DNA of 11,397 bases from Pseudomonadota bacterium (GCA_023423415.1 JAFAFP010000003.1:1-11397); one strand, 5' to 3'; counted from the first letter of the stretch, positions 1 through 7,169 are shown. Translations and numbers: made by a program. Notes: generated from the letters alone by a model not told the origin.

Positions 1-18
1 CTCGCCGAGAGACCCGTC

Positions 19-1029
19 TTAATCACTGACAGGCATATTCTCGCGGTGGCTCATCTTTTCGGACAACCACTGGACTTCTTCCAGCAAAGCTCCCTGGACG
101 GGAACTGGCGCATAGCCAAGTTCCTGATGCGCCTTGCGGCAATCGAACGGTGCGGACCTGCAGGCTACTTGAACGGCTTCCCGGGTCGCTGGCGGTCGCC
201 GGCCGGTGACATGGTCGGCGAGCCATTCCGCCGTGGTCGCCGCCATCAGCGCCACAGACGCGGGAAGGCTGAGGCGCGGCATACGATGGCCCGACACCAT
301 TTCGAGCAAACCCAGCAACTCGCGCAGCCGGATGTTCTCGCCGCCCAAAACATATCGCTCGCCGGAACGCCCGCGCTCGGCCGCCAGAACCATGCCCGTC
401 GCGACGTCGCGCACATCGACCACATTGAGCTCGCAGTCGAGAAAGAACGGCGAGTGGTTGGCGAGGAACAGGGAGAGCATGGCCGCCGGCGGGGTCATGT
501 TGTTGTCGTTGGCTCCGATCGGGACGGTCGGACTGACGATGACCACATCCTGTCCGGCGTGCGCCGCATCCAGAGCCGCGGTCTCGGCCTCGTGTTTTGA
601 CCGGGTATAGGGGCCTGCCATGTCGCTCAAAGGCGGCAACACGTCCTCATCGATCGCATCGTCCGGCCGGGTCTGCTTGGGCAGCAGAATCGCCTCGGTG
701 GAACAGTGGACGATGCGGCCGACCTTCCTGTCCGTCGCGGCTTGCAGCACCGTTTTGGTCCCGCGGCTATTGATCAGGCTGAACTCTTCCTTTCTTGGAA
801 TCCAGAAGTGGGCCACGCCGGCGAGATGAAACACACAATCGACCCCTTCCATGGCTCTCCTCAGACTTGAGCCATCAAGGATCGAGCCGTGCAGGAATTC
901 GACCTCCCGCGGAAGATCGTACGGGTCGACGAGATCAAACACGCGAACGCGTTCGCCGTGGGCGAGAAGAGCGGAGACGAGATGCCGACCGATGAAACCG
1001 CAGCCCCCCGTCACCAATGCTCCGCCCAT
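19..1029 (-). CDS. NAD(P)-dependent epimerase/dehydratase-type extended SDR (3beta-HSD/sugar epimerase-like)
   Basis: The 336-residue protein is an extended short-chain dehydrogenase with an N-terminal Rossmann fold. The nucleotide-binding motif TGGCGFIG lies at residues 7-14, an acidic residue ends beta-2 (D32), HLAG is at 68-71, and the catalytic set is S110/T111 with Y141-x3-K145 (YTRSK). Family members oxidise, reduce or epimerise a sugar-nucleotide, sterol or flavonoid-type hydroxyl/keto group using NAD(P). Segments such as VFHLAGVAHF and YTRSKHEAE recall 3beta-hydroxysteroid dehydrogenase and dihydroflavonol-reductase relatives as much as sugar epimerases, and also the hopanoid-associated HpnA group; the substrate cannot be told. 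The ATG at 1029 is preceded on the minus strand by GGAG with a 6-nt spacer, so this start is good. It is divergent from the ATP-grasp gene, which hints at a shared pathway but does not prove one. Only 18 bases remain beyond its stop at the window edge. Confidence 0.88.
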   Translation of the reverse strand: MGGALVTGGCGFIGRHLVSALLAHGERVRVFDLVDPYDLPREVEFLHGSILDGSSLRRAMEGVDCVFHLAGVAHFWIPRKEEFSLINSRGTKTVLQAATDRKVGRIVHCSTEAILLPKQTRPDDAIDEDVLPPLSDMAGPYTRSKHEAETAALDAAHAGQDVVIVSPTVPIGANDNNMTPPAAMLSLFLANHSPFFLDCELNVVDVRDVATGMVLAAERGRSGERYVLGGENIRLRELLGLLEMVSGHRMPRLSLPASVALMAATTAEWLADHVTGRRPPATREAVQVACRSAPFDCRKAHQELGYAPVPVQGALLEEVQWLSEKMSHRENMPVSD

Positions 1030-1142
1030 CTTTGTCTCCGCTACGAACCGAATGGCTTCCGCAAAGACAGCACAGAGAGAATGGGCGAGATCAAGGAACG
1101 CAGCGACATTTCATTGCCGGTAAACAAGTCTTGAAGATCCCT
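1030..1142. promoter_or_regulatory. Divergent intergenic region between epimerase-type SDR and ATP-grasp genes
   Basis: This 113-bp gap separates two genes read outward, so both promoters should lie here or just inside the neighbouring genes. The ribosome site of the minus-strand gene (GGAG, about 1036-1039 on the complement) is visible. The ribosome site of the plus-strand gene is weak (GAAGATC just before 1143). I see no convincing paired -35/-10 boxes and no strong palindrome. The role is inferred from gene orientation alone. Confidence 0.4.
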
Positions 1143-2417
1143 ATGACCACGGAAAGTCGCACCCCTACACCGCCTCGAACTCGCATTCTCCTGTCTGAAG
1201 GTGCGAGCACGTCGGCCCGCGAGGCGATCACGGCGCTGGGTCTCAAGGGCTGCCATGTCGAGATCTGTGATCCGGATGCCCATTGCCTCGGGCGCTTTTC
1301 CCGGCTCGTCCAGCGCTTTCATCGCTGTCCCGGTCTCGGCGTCGATCCCGAGATGTACCTCGCGTTCATCCTTGGCCTGATCTCGAGCGGGCGCTTCGAC
1401 GTCCTCCTGCCGATTCATGAGCAGGGGTATCTGTTCGCGAGCATCCGGGAGCAGATCTCGCCACATGTCGCCGTAGCACTGCCGAGTTTCGAGAGCTACG
1501 ACCGCGTCCATAACAAGATCAGGTTCAGCCAACTCCTGACGGAGCTTGGATTGCCTCAGCCCGACACACGGTTTTTGCAGAACAGCAAAGACCTGGCCGG
1601 AATCGAGCAGTTTCCATTGGTCCTGAAAACCTCGGTCGGCACAGCCAGTCGCGGCACCTGGATCATCCGCAACACGACCGATCTCGCGCATGCCATGCGC
1701 GAGATCGGTGACGCAGATGCCTCTGACGGACCGCTGCTCCTACAGGAGCTGATCCATGGTTCTGTCGAACACGCGCAAGCCATTTTCTGCGAAGGACGTC
1801 TCGTGGGAGTCCACATGGTCCAGCAACTCATTCAGGGCGCTGGCGGCGGCCCCGCGCTCAAGCAGAGCATTCGTCGGCCGGAGGTTCGCGCACATCTGAT
1901 GAAGCTCGGAGAGCGGCTGCGCTGGCACGGAGCATTGTCGGTGGACTACATCGTAGGAGAAGACTGCCAGATCCCGCTGTATATCGACTGCAATCCGCGG
2001 CTCGTGGAGCCGATGAGCGCCTGGTTTGCCGGACTCGATTTGACAGATCTCCTTGTGCGGGTCTCCCTCGGCGAAGCGCCACCCGGCGTGCTTGAAAGCC
2101 GTGAGGGCGTGCGCACGCATCTGGCGATTCAGGCGTTGCTCGGCTGCGCGCTCCGGAGCGGTTCAAGATGGGAGGTCCTGCGCGAATGCTGCCGCCTCAT
2201 CGTCAAGCGCGGCCCTTATGCCGGCAGTCGCGAGGAACTGACGCCTGCCGCTTTTGATTGGCTCAGCGTCATTCCTGCCGTTGCAACAGCGTTATGGCTG
2301 CTGGCGTACCCGGCCGCGGCGTTCAACCTACCCCGACGAGGTTGGGGTTCTCATTTGCTCACCCCGTCAACTGTGCATCAGATCCGGAGGAGAATGGGAG
2401 CGACCGGTTACACTTAA
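1143..2417 (+). CDS. ATP-grasp domain ligase of unknown substrate
   Basis: The 424-residue product is an ATP-grasp enzyme. It has an N-terminal pre-ATP-grasp Rossmann-like part (about 12-120), then NKIRFSQLLTELGLPQP (124-140), the nucleotide-binding lysine strand PLVLKTSVGTASRG (158-171, K162), the adenine-site QEL (201-203), and the metal site D268 and YIDCNPR (280-286). In the last motif D282 takes the place of the usual Glu before Asn284. Enzymes of this superfamily use ATP to make an acyl-phosphate and join it to an amine or thiol. The C-terminal tail carries a hydrophobic stretch (about 372-394) that could be a membrane anchor or a buried helix. I chose the ATG at 1143 because the open frame further upstream (to 1017) runs into the divergent gene's start and has low-complexity, non-family residues; the ribosome site is weak. 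Its substrate and product are not recognisable. Its stop codon overlaps that of the next gene, on the opposite strand. Confidence 0.85.
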   Translation: MTTESRTPTPPRTRILLSEGASTSAREAITALGLKGCHVEICDPDAHCLGRFSRLVQRFHRCPGLGVDPEMYLAFILGLISSGRFDVLLPIHEQGYLFASIREQISPHVAVALPSFESYDRVHNKIRFSQLLTELGLPQPDTRFLQNSKDLAGIEQFPLVLKTSVGTASRGTWIIRNTTDLAHAMREIGDADASDGPLLLQELIHGSVEHAQAIFCEGRLVGVHMVQQLIQGAGGGPALKQSIRRPEVRAHLMKLGERLRWHGALSVDYIVGEDCQIPLYIDCNPRLVEPMSAWFAGLDLTDLLVRVSLGEAPPGVLESREGVRTHLAIQALLGCALRSGSRWEVLRECCRLIVKRGPYAGSREELTPAAFDWLSVIPAVATALWLLAYPAAAFNLPRRGWGSHLLTPSTVHQIRRRMGATGYT

Positions 2418-2794
2418 CGCTCCGCCTCCTGAATGATGCCGCGCGCCACTTCCAGCGCCGAAAGGCATGCGCGCTGATTTCCTCGCGCTTTCGCATTACG
2501 AGCGTCCTGCAGAGCAGCGATGGCTTTTGGCGCGCCTGGCCAATCACCCAGTTGCGCCTCAGCGCGGGCGACAGACTCTGGTGTCGGTTGACGCCGCATG
2601 GTCGCGGATCCACTTTCCTTTGCAGATGGTCCTGCAGCAGCACGACGCGCAAGAACAGCATCCAATTGCGCCTGAACGCGATCGATTTCGGCGCCGCAGT
2701 TTGCAGAAGCCGCCAGCGACGGACCGGCGAAACCCAACAGGACGATGACGGGCGCCGAATAGAACAGTGCCTTCCCGACAAGATGCAATGTCAT
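2414..2794 (-). CDS. Small exported protein, uncharacterised
   Basis: The 126-residue protein begins with a likely Sec signal peptide: a short basic start, hydrophobic core at about 9-24 and a cleavage-like PSLAAS site at 26-30. The mature part of about 95 residues has one cysteine near its start (C33) and one near its end (C110), which could form a disulfide in the periplasm. The sequence QPTPESVARAEAQLGDW (69-85) precedes an alanine-rich, probably helical C-terminus. I do not recognise a named domain, and I assign no function. The ATG at 2794 is well supported: GAGGAG lies 7 nt before it, and the signal peptide starts there. The frame stays open further upstream to 2911, but that extension would bury the signal. 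It converges on the ATP-grasp gene, the two stops sharing a palindromic TTAA at 2414-2417. Confidence 0.75.
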   Translation of the reverse strand: MTLHLVGKALFYSAPVIVLLGFAGPSLAASANCGAEIDRVQAQLDAVLARRAAAGPSAKESGSATMRRQPTPESVARAEAQLGDWPGAPKAIAALQDARNAKARGNQRACLSALEVARGIIQEAER

Positions 2795-3037
2795 GACTGA
2801 TCTCCTCGATGTTTCGAGCGCGTGCGGCAGCGTGTCGCCAGGCTCACCTGCGCGGGATCGGCTCGATAACTCCTGGACGACGCTCAGATAAGAACTCCAT
2901 TTCAGTTCCAACAGGTCGCAAGAATTCGCTCAGACGGATCCAGGACCCATAACCTCAGGAAACAGACACACTGCCGACGTCCGGCTTCAGAGCCTGACCA
3001 TTGCGTGATCACAGATCGAGGCAGATACGGTCCACAG
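2795..3037. other. Intergenic region with no gene seen
   Basis: This 243-bp gap lies between the end of the RES-domain gene and the start of the small exported protein gene, both on the minus strand. It must hold the upstream region of the latter. I found the ribosome site next to 2794 but no convincing promoter pair, no T-tailed terminator hairpin behind the RES gene, and no small reading frame with a good start. Confidence 0.4.
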
Positions 3038-3805
3038 TCACCGGTCCCACTTCATCTTCGCAATCCGCGGATCCGCTGCAAATGCCTTGCGATCAAAATC
3101 GATCGACAGTTTCGGCATTTCGCAGTGCGCCCGCACGCCGGCCGCGTTGAGATGCAAGCGCCAGGTTTGTCGCGCGGTTTCCTGCTTTGCGGTGAAGGCG
3201 CGGCAGGTGAGCAGCGCAACATTCAAGCGATGCTTCGGATCGCGCACCGAGGCGTAGCGAATGACGTCGATCCTTGCTTCACGCGCGATCTCGGCCAGCC
3301 TTTGACATTCATCGAGTTTCGTCAGGTGCATCCACGCATCCCGATGCATATCGAACGGCGGGCGTGTCAGATCGATGGCGCGACTGGTCGCATATGACAC
3401 CGCGAAAGCGGTATATTCGCCGGCGTTGGAAGGCCACGGCGTATCGGGCGAATCCGCATAGAATAGCAAGCGCCAGAAGACCGTTTCTGCAATTGCCGTT
3501 TCGACCGCTTTCGATGCGTAGAACACACCCGGCGTCATGCCGGCGCGGCGAAAGCGCGAACCATGCGGATACGGTGCGCCGTAGCGGAACGGCGTCGCCA
3601 AGAGATAATGCAGTCCACGGCATTCCGGCGGCAGGCTCGGCTTGCTGGCCTCGATCAGATTCTCGAGCAACTCCTGCTCGGCCTGCGTATCGGTGATCTT
3701 CATTGTCGAGACGCGATGCTGCGCCTCGATCACACGCCAGCACGTACCAGATGCCCGGTACGCGTTAGACGACAGCGCGTCGGGCGTCGAGATACTGGAT
3801 GACAT
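3038..3805 (-). CDS. RES-domain toxin of a Xre-RES toxin-antitoxin module
   Basis: The 255-residue protein matches the RES family (toxins related to ParT and MbcT), which attack NAD+ or transfer ADP-ribose and stop growth when the antitoxin is lost. The polar residues the family is named for are visible: arginines in WRVIEAQHR (23-31) and in RFRRAG (84-89), Y96 with glutamates E102/E107 in YASKAVETAIAE (96-107), and the serine of RYASVRDP (183-190). The order and length fit a full-length member, and no frameshift is seen. The ATG at 3805 lies inside the antitoxin gene, giving a 41-bp overlap in another frame. No strong ribosome site precedes it, so translation is probably coupled to the antitoxin, a common way to hold toxin below antitoxin. 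The NAD-degrading activity is family knowledge and is not shown by the sequence itself. Confidence 0.88.
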   Translation of the reverse strand: MSSSISTPDALSSNAYRASGTCWRVIEAQHRVSTMKITDTQAEQELLENLIEASKPSLPPECRGLHYLLATPFRYGAPYPHGSRFRRAGMTPGVFYASKAVETAIAETVFWRLLFYADSPDTPWPSNAGEYTAFAVSYATSRAIDLTRPPFDMHRDAWMHLTKLDECQRLAEIAREARIDVIRYASVRDPKHRLNVALLTCRAFTAKQETARQTWRLHLNAAGVRAHCEMPKLSIDFDRKAFAADPRIAKMKWDR

Positions 3806-4145
3806 TGATGAGGCCCGCGACCGATTGAATGAGCGCGAGCGGACGGCCGTTCAGCGCTGTGTTCTCGTTCTGCATCCAGCCTTGCGCGACGGCGTCGTCA
3901 CCATCGACGATGGCATCCAGCGAACGATAGAGACGGATGAACAGCACCGCGAGCTCGAACGGCTTCTGCTCTTTCGTGAGCAGATAATCGCCACGGCGCA
4001 TGCGCGACACGGTGGGCTCCGAAACGCCGACAACGCGTGCCAGCACATTGTTCCTGATACCGAGCCGGTCGGCGGCGCGAAGCACCGCTTTGGTCACGAC
4101 GGAGGCTTCGTCGGGAGCGGGTTGAGGATGGCTTCTGGCTTTCAC
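3765..4145 (-). CDS. Xre/MbcA/ParS-type antitoxin (DUF2384 toxin-binding domain)
   Basis: The 126-residue protein has an N-terminal helix-turn-helix, LGIRNNVLARVVGVSEPTVS with the following RMRRGDY (about 28-54). A C-terminal toxin-binding domain (about 84-124) carries the spaced hallmark residues W90, N99-G100, P102, G111 and the YLDARR end (118-123). In Xre-RES modules this domain blocks the RES active site and the HTH represses the shared promoter. The start is GTG at 4145, with GGAG 7 nt upstream on the minus strand. The gene is first in the operon and overlaps the toxin gene. An AT-rich palindrome with plausible -35 and -10 boxes lies just upstream, which fits autorepression (inferred). 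Confidence 0.88.
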   Translation of the reverse strand: MKARSHPQPAPDEASVVTKAVLRAADRLGIRNNVLARVVGVSEPTVSRMRRGDYLLTKEQKPFELAVLFIRLYRSLDAIVDGDDAVAQGWMQNENTALNGRPLALIQSVAGLINVIQYLDARRAVV

Positions 4146-4174
4146 AGCCGATCTCCGACCAATTTCACTAGAAA

Positions 4175-4202
4175 TATATAGTCTATATTATTTCTCTTGC
4201 AA
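4175..4202 (-). promoter_or_regulatory. Promoter with overlapping palindromic operator for the Xre-RES module
   Basis: On the minus strand, TTGCAA (4202-4197) and TATATA (4180-4175) are separated by 16 bp and make a plausible sigma-70 promoter. A perfect odd-centred palindrome, ATATAGTCTATAT (4176-4188, centre T4182), overlaps the -10 box, and partly matching GAAAT/ATTTC flanks extend it. The stretch is strikingly AT-rich in a GC-rich window. Binding by the Xre antitoxin is an inference from its position and from the known autoregulation of such modules. Confidence 0.6.
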
Positions 4203-4225
4203 GAACGAAACCGGTGCAGCCTTTC

Positions 4226-4292
4226 ACCTCTCCCATGGGGAGAGGTCGGATTGCGAAGCCAAACATCCGACTGCGATGGAGAGGGAGCGCAC
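4226..4292. repeat. REP-like palindromic intergenic repeat, copy 1
   Basis: A perfect 9-bp inverted repeat, ACCTCTCCC/GGGAGAGGT with an ATG loop (4226-4246), is followed by GTCGGAT (4245-4251) pairing with ATCCGAC (4265-4271), then a GGAGAGGGAGCGCACC tail. The GGAGAGGTCG core recurs, inverted, at the right end of the window. It sits between the end of the TonB-like gene and the toxin-antitoxin promoter. The layout resembles short palindromic repeats seen between genes in Bradyrhizobium-type genomes. It could also act as a terminator or mRNA stabiliser. Confidence 0.6.
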
Positions 4293-4322
4293 CGAGTACG
4301 ACGCAACTGGCTTAAACTGACT

Positions 4323-5162
4323 TCAGCGTCTTACCTGTGGCAGCTTTGGCGCGACACCAAGGCCGGTCATGCCGGTCGCCAAGAAGCGCAAATCCAGCAC
4401 CTTCCAGTCGGCATATTTGCCCGCCGGCATCCGGTAGGGCGCGCAATCCTTCAGCGCATTCAAGGCGATCCCGGCGAGCAGCGGACCGCGTTCGGATGCC
4501 GGCGCTTTCAGGATCACAGGCTCGCCAGTCAACTGCCCCTTGGAGCCGAATGACACGCGAATGATCAGCTCTAGCCCCAGGACGCCGGGAATGCCGACCG
4601 GCAGCTTCCAGCATTTCTGAATCTGCGCGCGCAAAGCGGCGATGTCTTCGGGCGTCAGCTTCGACTTGCTCTCGCTCGGCGGGCCGCCGGAAATGCCGGT
4701 CGGCTTTTCCTGCTTTTCAGGCTTGTCGGGCGGGGCCTGCGGTTCAGCCTTGGCGGATTTGGTTTCGAGCTCCTGCGGCCGTGACGCCTGGCCAGCCGGC
4801 ATGGGCGCTGGCGGAGGCGGCAAGGGTGGCGCGGCTGCGGTCTGTTGTTCGGCCGGCAGCGTGGTTTCTGCCTTGGGCAGCTCCGGCTGCGGCAAGTCTG
4901 CCTTTGGCGGTTCAGGCTTGGGCGGTTCGGCCTTCGGCGGCTCCGGCTTTGCTGGTTCCGGAATCTCGTCAGGCTTCACCAGTTCGACATCGACCACCGG
5001 CGTTTCGGATTGGAACGGCGTCCGCCGGTCCGCCAGCACGATCACGCCGAACAGCCCGAGATGCACCAGCACGGAGGCCAGCAGCACGGCTGTCGAGAGG
5101 GTCAGACGTGACAAAAGGGAGGGCAAATGGCGGGCTCCGGTCGGCGGCCGGAGGTACCTCAT
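4323..5162 (-). CDS. TonB/TolA-like envelope-spanning protein with proline-rich linker
   Basis: The 279-residue protein has the layout of a TonB/TolA energy transducer. A single N-terminal membrane anchor (about 23-44) contains S30-x3-H34, like the SxxxH pair of TonB and TolA that contacts ExbB/ExbD or TolQ/TolR. A long Pro/Lys/Glu linker (about 62-170, with repeated EPPKA-type units) would span the periplasm. A small C-terminal domain (about 171-262) begins LTPEDIAALRAQIQKCWKLP and contains C184 and C240, which may form the TolA-domain-III type disulfide. The TolA-like C-terminus favours a Tol-Pal or TonB-like function, but no exbB/exbD or tolQ/tolR gene is in the window. The start is uncertain: the ATG at 5162 has no good ribosome site, and TTG codons a little downstream are possible. 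It lies 18 bp behind the MFS gene on the same strand and may be cotranscribed with it. Confidence 0.8.
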   Translation of the reverse strand: MRYLRPPTGARHLPSLLSRLTLSTAVLLASVLVHLGLFGVIVLADRRTPFQSETPVVDVELVKPDEIPEPAKPEPPKAEPPKPEPPKADLPQPELPKAETTLPAEQQTAAAPPLPPPPAPMPAGQASRPQELETKSAKAEPQAPPDKPEKQEKPTGISGGPPSESKSKLTPEDIAALRAQIQKCWKLPVGIPGVLGLELIIRVSFGSKGQLTGEPVILKAPASERGPLLAGIALNALKDCAPYRMPAGKYADWKVLDLRFLATGMTGLGVAPKLPQVRR

Positions 5163-5180
5163 CCTGTCACGTTCGGCGAG

Positions 5181-6371
5181 TCAAAGCCTTCGCGTTATCC
5201 CGATTGTCACGGCTGCAGCCAACGCAAGGAATGCGAGCACGGCACCGCTATAGCCGATCGCAGTCATGCCATAGCTTGCGACAACCCAGCCGCCGACGAC
5301 CGCGCCCAAGGCAATTCCCAGATTGCAGGCCGCGATATTGAGCGACAACGCAAAGGCCGGCGCGCTCAGCCCCGCGCGCATGACACGCACCTGACAAAGA
5401 ACGAAAGCTGCACCATGCGCCCCACCCCAGACTGCGAGCAGCGGTATCAACCATGCGAGCTGTCCGTCCGTCAGCGAGACCATCGCATTGGTCAGCACCA
5501 ACAGTATCGCCAGAGCTGCCGTCGCCATCATCATCGCACGATCAACCGCCCACCCAGCGATGAGATTGCCGAACAACCCGGCGACGCCAAAACCGAATAG
5601 AGCCATAGCGGTCTGCGCACCGTTGAAACCGGCGACGATCTGCAGAAAGCCAGCAAGATAAGTGTAGGTGCTGAACATGGCGGTGAAGAGAACAGCCGAT
5701 AGCAGCAGATGACCATGAAAGGCGGGCGTTGCGAGAAAGGAGAATTGTGCACGCGCCGGCGCTGGCCTGTCAGCGCCCAGGCGCGGGAAATACACACGCG
5801 TGACAATCGCCACAACGATTGCAAGACCTGCAAGAAGGAGAAAGCAGAAGGGCCAACCGGCGCGAGCGGCAAGCGCAGTCCCAGCGGGAACGGCAAATAC
5901 GATGGCCGCAACGGTACCGAGATTGACGAGCGAGATCGCCCTGCCCTCGCGGCCTGCTCCGGCCAGCCGGGCCACAGCCGCATTGCCGACACTGATGAAA
6001 ACCGGGAGCATCGCGCCCTGAACGACACGGACAAGAACAATGATACCGGCATCCGGCACCCAGGCGATCACCAAATTCCCAAACGCGAAAATAGAGAGTG
6101 TAAGGATGATGATGGAACCAGGTTCGATGCGACCGGTGGCGATCGTGAGAAGCGGGCCGAACACCGCCGCCGATATCGCAAACCAGGCGACGAAACGTCC
6201 GGCATCACTGAGCGAAATCCGAAGATCCTGCGCCATCGCCGGTAACAAACCGACAACAATGAATTCACTGGTAACGACGATAGCCGTTGCAACGCCGAGC
6301 AGGATAATGGCGACGGTCAGATCAAGCGCGCGTGCGGCCGCTGGTAACACGCGCGCTTGCGATGTCGTCAT
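5181..6371 (-). CDS. MFS transporter, DHA1 (drug/arabinose efflux) type
   Basis: The 396-residue protein is mostly hydrophobic, with about 12 predicted membrane helices. TM1 carries TSEFIVVGLLP (34-44), typical of the DHA1 efflux group (AraJ/YdhP-like), and RVVQGA (115-120) matches motif B, whose arginine is tied to proton coupling. Such proteins export small molecules or drugs in exchange for protons at the inner membrane; the substrate is unknown. The ATG at 6371 overlaps the stop of the upstream SDR gene as ATGA (6368-6371), a sign of translational coupling, while the frame further upstream lies inside the SDR gene and is not protein-like. Position in a TetR-controlled divergent unit suggests inducible efflux. 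Confidence 0.88.
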   Translation of the reverse strand: MTTSQARVLPAAARALDLTVAIILLGVATAIVVTSEFIVVGLLPAMAQDLRISLSDAGRFVAWFAISAAVFGPLLTIATGRIEPGSIIILTLSIFAFGNLVIAWVPDAGIIVLVRVVQGAMLPVFISVGNAAVARLAGAGREGRAISLVNLGTVAAIVFAVPAGTALAARAGWPFCFLLLAGLAIVVAIVTRVYFPRLGADRPAPARAQFSFLATPAFHGHLLLSAVLFTAMFSTYTYLAGFLQIVAGFNGAQTAMALFGFGVAGLFGNLIAGWAVDRAMMMATAALAILLVLTNAMVSLTDGQLAWLIPLLAVWGGAHGAAFVLCQVRVMRAGLSAPAFALSLNIAACNLGIALGAVVGGWVVASYGMTAIGYSGAVLAFLALAAAVTIGITRRL

Positions 6372-7108
6372 ATGTTCGCGCCGCCATCGATCGTCAGCGC
6401 AGCACCGGTGATCGCACGCGAATCCGGACCGGCAAGCCATGCAACGAGGCCGGCCACTTCCTGCGCACCGGCAAAACGTGGAATCGCCATCAATCCGCGC
6501 TGCTGATCGGCGTGCTCGCCGTTTTCCGGATTCATATCGGTATTGGTCGACCCCGGATGAACGATGTTGACCGTAATGTTGCGCGGTCCGAGATCACGCG
6601 CCAGCGCCTTGGTCATGCCAACCAAAGCCGCCTTGCTGAGTGAATAGAGACTGAGGCCTTGCGACGACACCCGCTCGGCAAGATTGCTGCCGATCGAGAT
6701 GACGCGCCCGCCCTCGCCCATATGTGCAACCGCCGCCTTGGTCGCAAACAGCGCCGCGCGCACATTGACGGCGATGGTTTCATCGAAGTCGGCGAGCGTC
6801 ACAGTCTCCGGCGATACGACCCGGAAGATGCCGGCATTGTTGACCAGAATATCGATGCGGCCGAACGCGGCCATAGTTTGCGCCACTGCCTTCTCGACCG
6901 ATCCTGTCTCCACGTTGTCGGCTGGGATTGCCAGTCCGCGACGGCCTAGCTTTTCAACCTTCGCCACGACCGCCTGCGCCTGCTCGGCCGAACGCGCGTA
7001 ACTGAAAGCGACATCGGCGCCATCGTTCGCCAGCGCTTCCACGATCGCCGCACCGATGCCACGGCTGCCGCCGGTCACGAATGCCACCTTGCCTGCCAGT
7101 TTCGGCAT
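6368..7108 (-). CDS. Classical SDR-family oxidoreductase
   Basis: The 246-residue protein is a classical short-chain dehydrogenase/reductase: cofactor motif TGGSRGIG at 12-19, D64 in the ADN adenine-ring loop, NNAG at 90-93, a serine at 141 near the usual catalytic position, Y155-x3-K159 (YSLSK), and the typical C-terminal LTIDGGANI. Sequence such as PGSTNTDMNP at 185-194 is typical of the FabG-like group. It reduces or oxidises an unknown carbonyl or alcohol with NAD(P). The ATG at 7108 is preceded by AAGGTG with a suitable spacer; a TTG at 7129 in the same frame is less likely. It is the first gene of the minus-strand unit, overlaps the MFS start by 4 bp, and is divergent from the TetR gene, so it is probably that regulator's target. 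Confidence 0.92.
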   Translation of the reverse strand: MPKLAGKVAFVTGGSRGIGAAIVEALANDGADVAFSYARSAEQAQAVVAKVEKLGRRGLAIPADNVETGSVEKAVAQTMAAFGRIDILVNNAGIFRVVSPETVTLADFDETIAVNVRAALFATKAAVAHMGEGGRVISIGSNLAERVSSQGLSLYSLSKAALVGMTKALARDLGPRNITVNIVHPGSTNTDMNPENGEHADQQRGLMAIPRFAGAQEVAGLVAWLAGPDSRAITGAALTIDGGANI

Positions 7109-7121
7109 GATTTCACCTTTC

Positions 7122-7137
7122 TGTATCAATCAATACA
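7122..7137. promoter_or_regulatory. Operator-like box 1 (SDR side)
   Basis: TGTATCAATCAATACA forms an imperfect palindrome with perfect CTGTAT/ATACAG arms (7121-7138). It lies just downstream of a candidate SDR -10 box and upstream of the SDR ribosome site. It matches box 2 at 7178 at 12 of 16 positions. Binding by the adjacent TetR protein is inferred. Confidence 0.6.
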
Positions 7138-7138
7138 G

Positions 7139-7169
7139 AATAGATGAAGCGCTTGCAGGGCGACGTCAA
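7139..7169 (-). promoter_or_regulatory. Candidate promoter of the SDR-MFS unit
   Basis: On the minus strand a good -35 box TTGACG (7169-7164) is followed after 19 bp by TCTATT (7144-7139). The spacer is longer than the usual 17 bp, so the -10 assignment is tentative. Transcription would start at or within operator-like box 1. Confidence 0.4.

Noticed and set aside
1017..1142. N-terminal extension of the ATP-grasp protein
   Set aside because: The extra 42 residues overlap the divergent gene's start, do not resemble the fold, and read as translated intergenic sequence.
2258..2800. A 180-codon plus-strand open frame over the small exported-protein gene
   Set aside because: The minus strand has a strong ribosome site and signal peptide; this frame has neither and looks compositionally random.
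2795..2911. N-terminal extension of the small exported protein
   Set aside because: It would move the signal peptide into the interior; the ATG at 2794 has GAGGAG at the right distance.
2880..2960. Possible extracytoplasmic-function sigma promoter (GGAAC) upstream of the small exported protein
   Set aside because: A GGAAC is present on the minus strand, but no CGTT-like -10 lies at the required 16-17 bp spacing.
4226..4292. Possible CRISPR-like or terminator element
   Set aside because: There are no regularly spaced direct repeats, and the hairpin lacks a T-run; the REP-like explanation, with related sequence at 11253-11397, fits better.
6372..6440. N-terminal extension of the MFS protein
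   Set aside because: It lies within the SDR coding region, and the ATGA overlap at 6368-6371 gives a natural coupled start.
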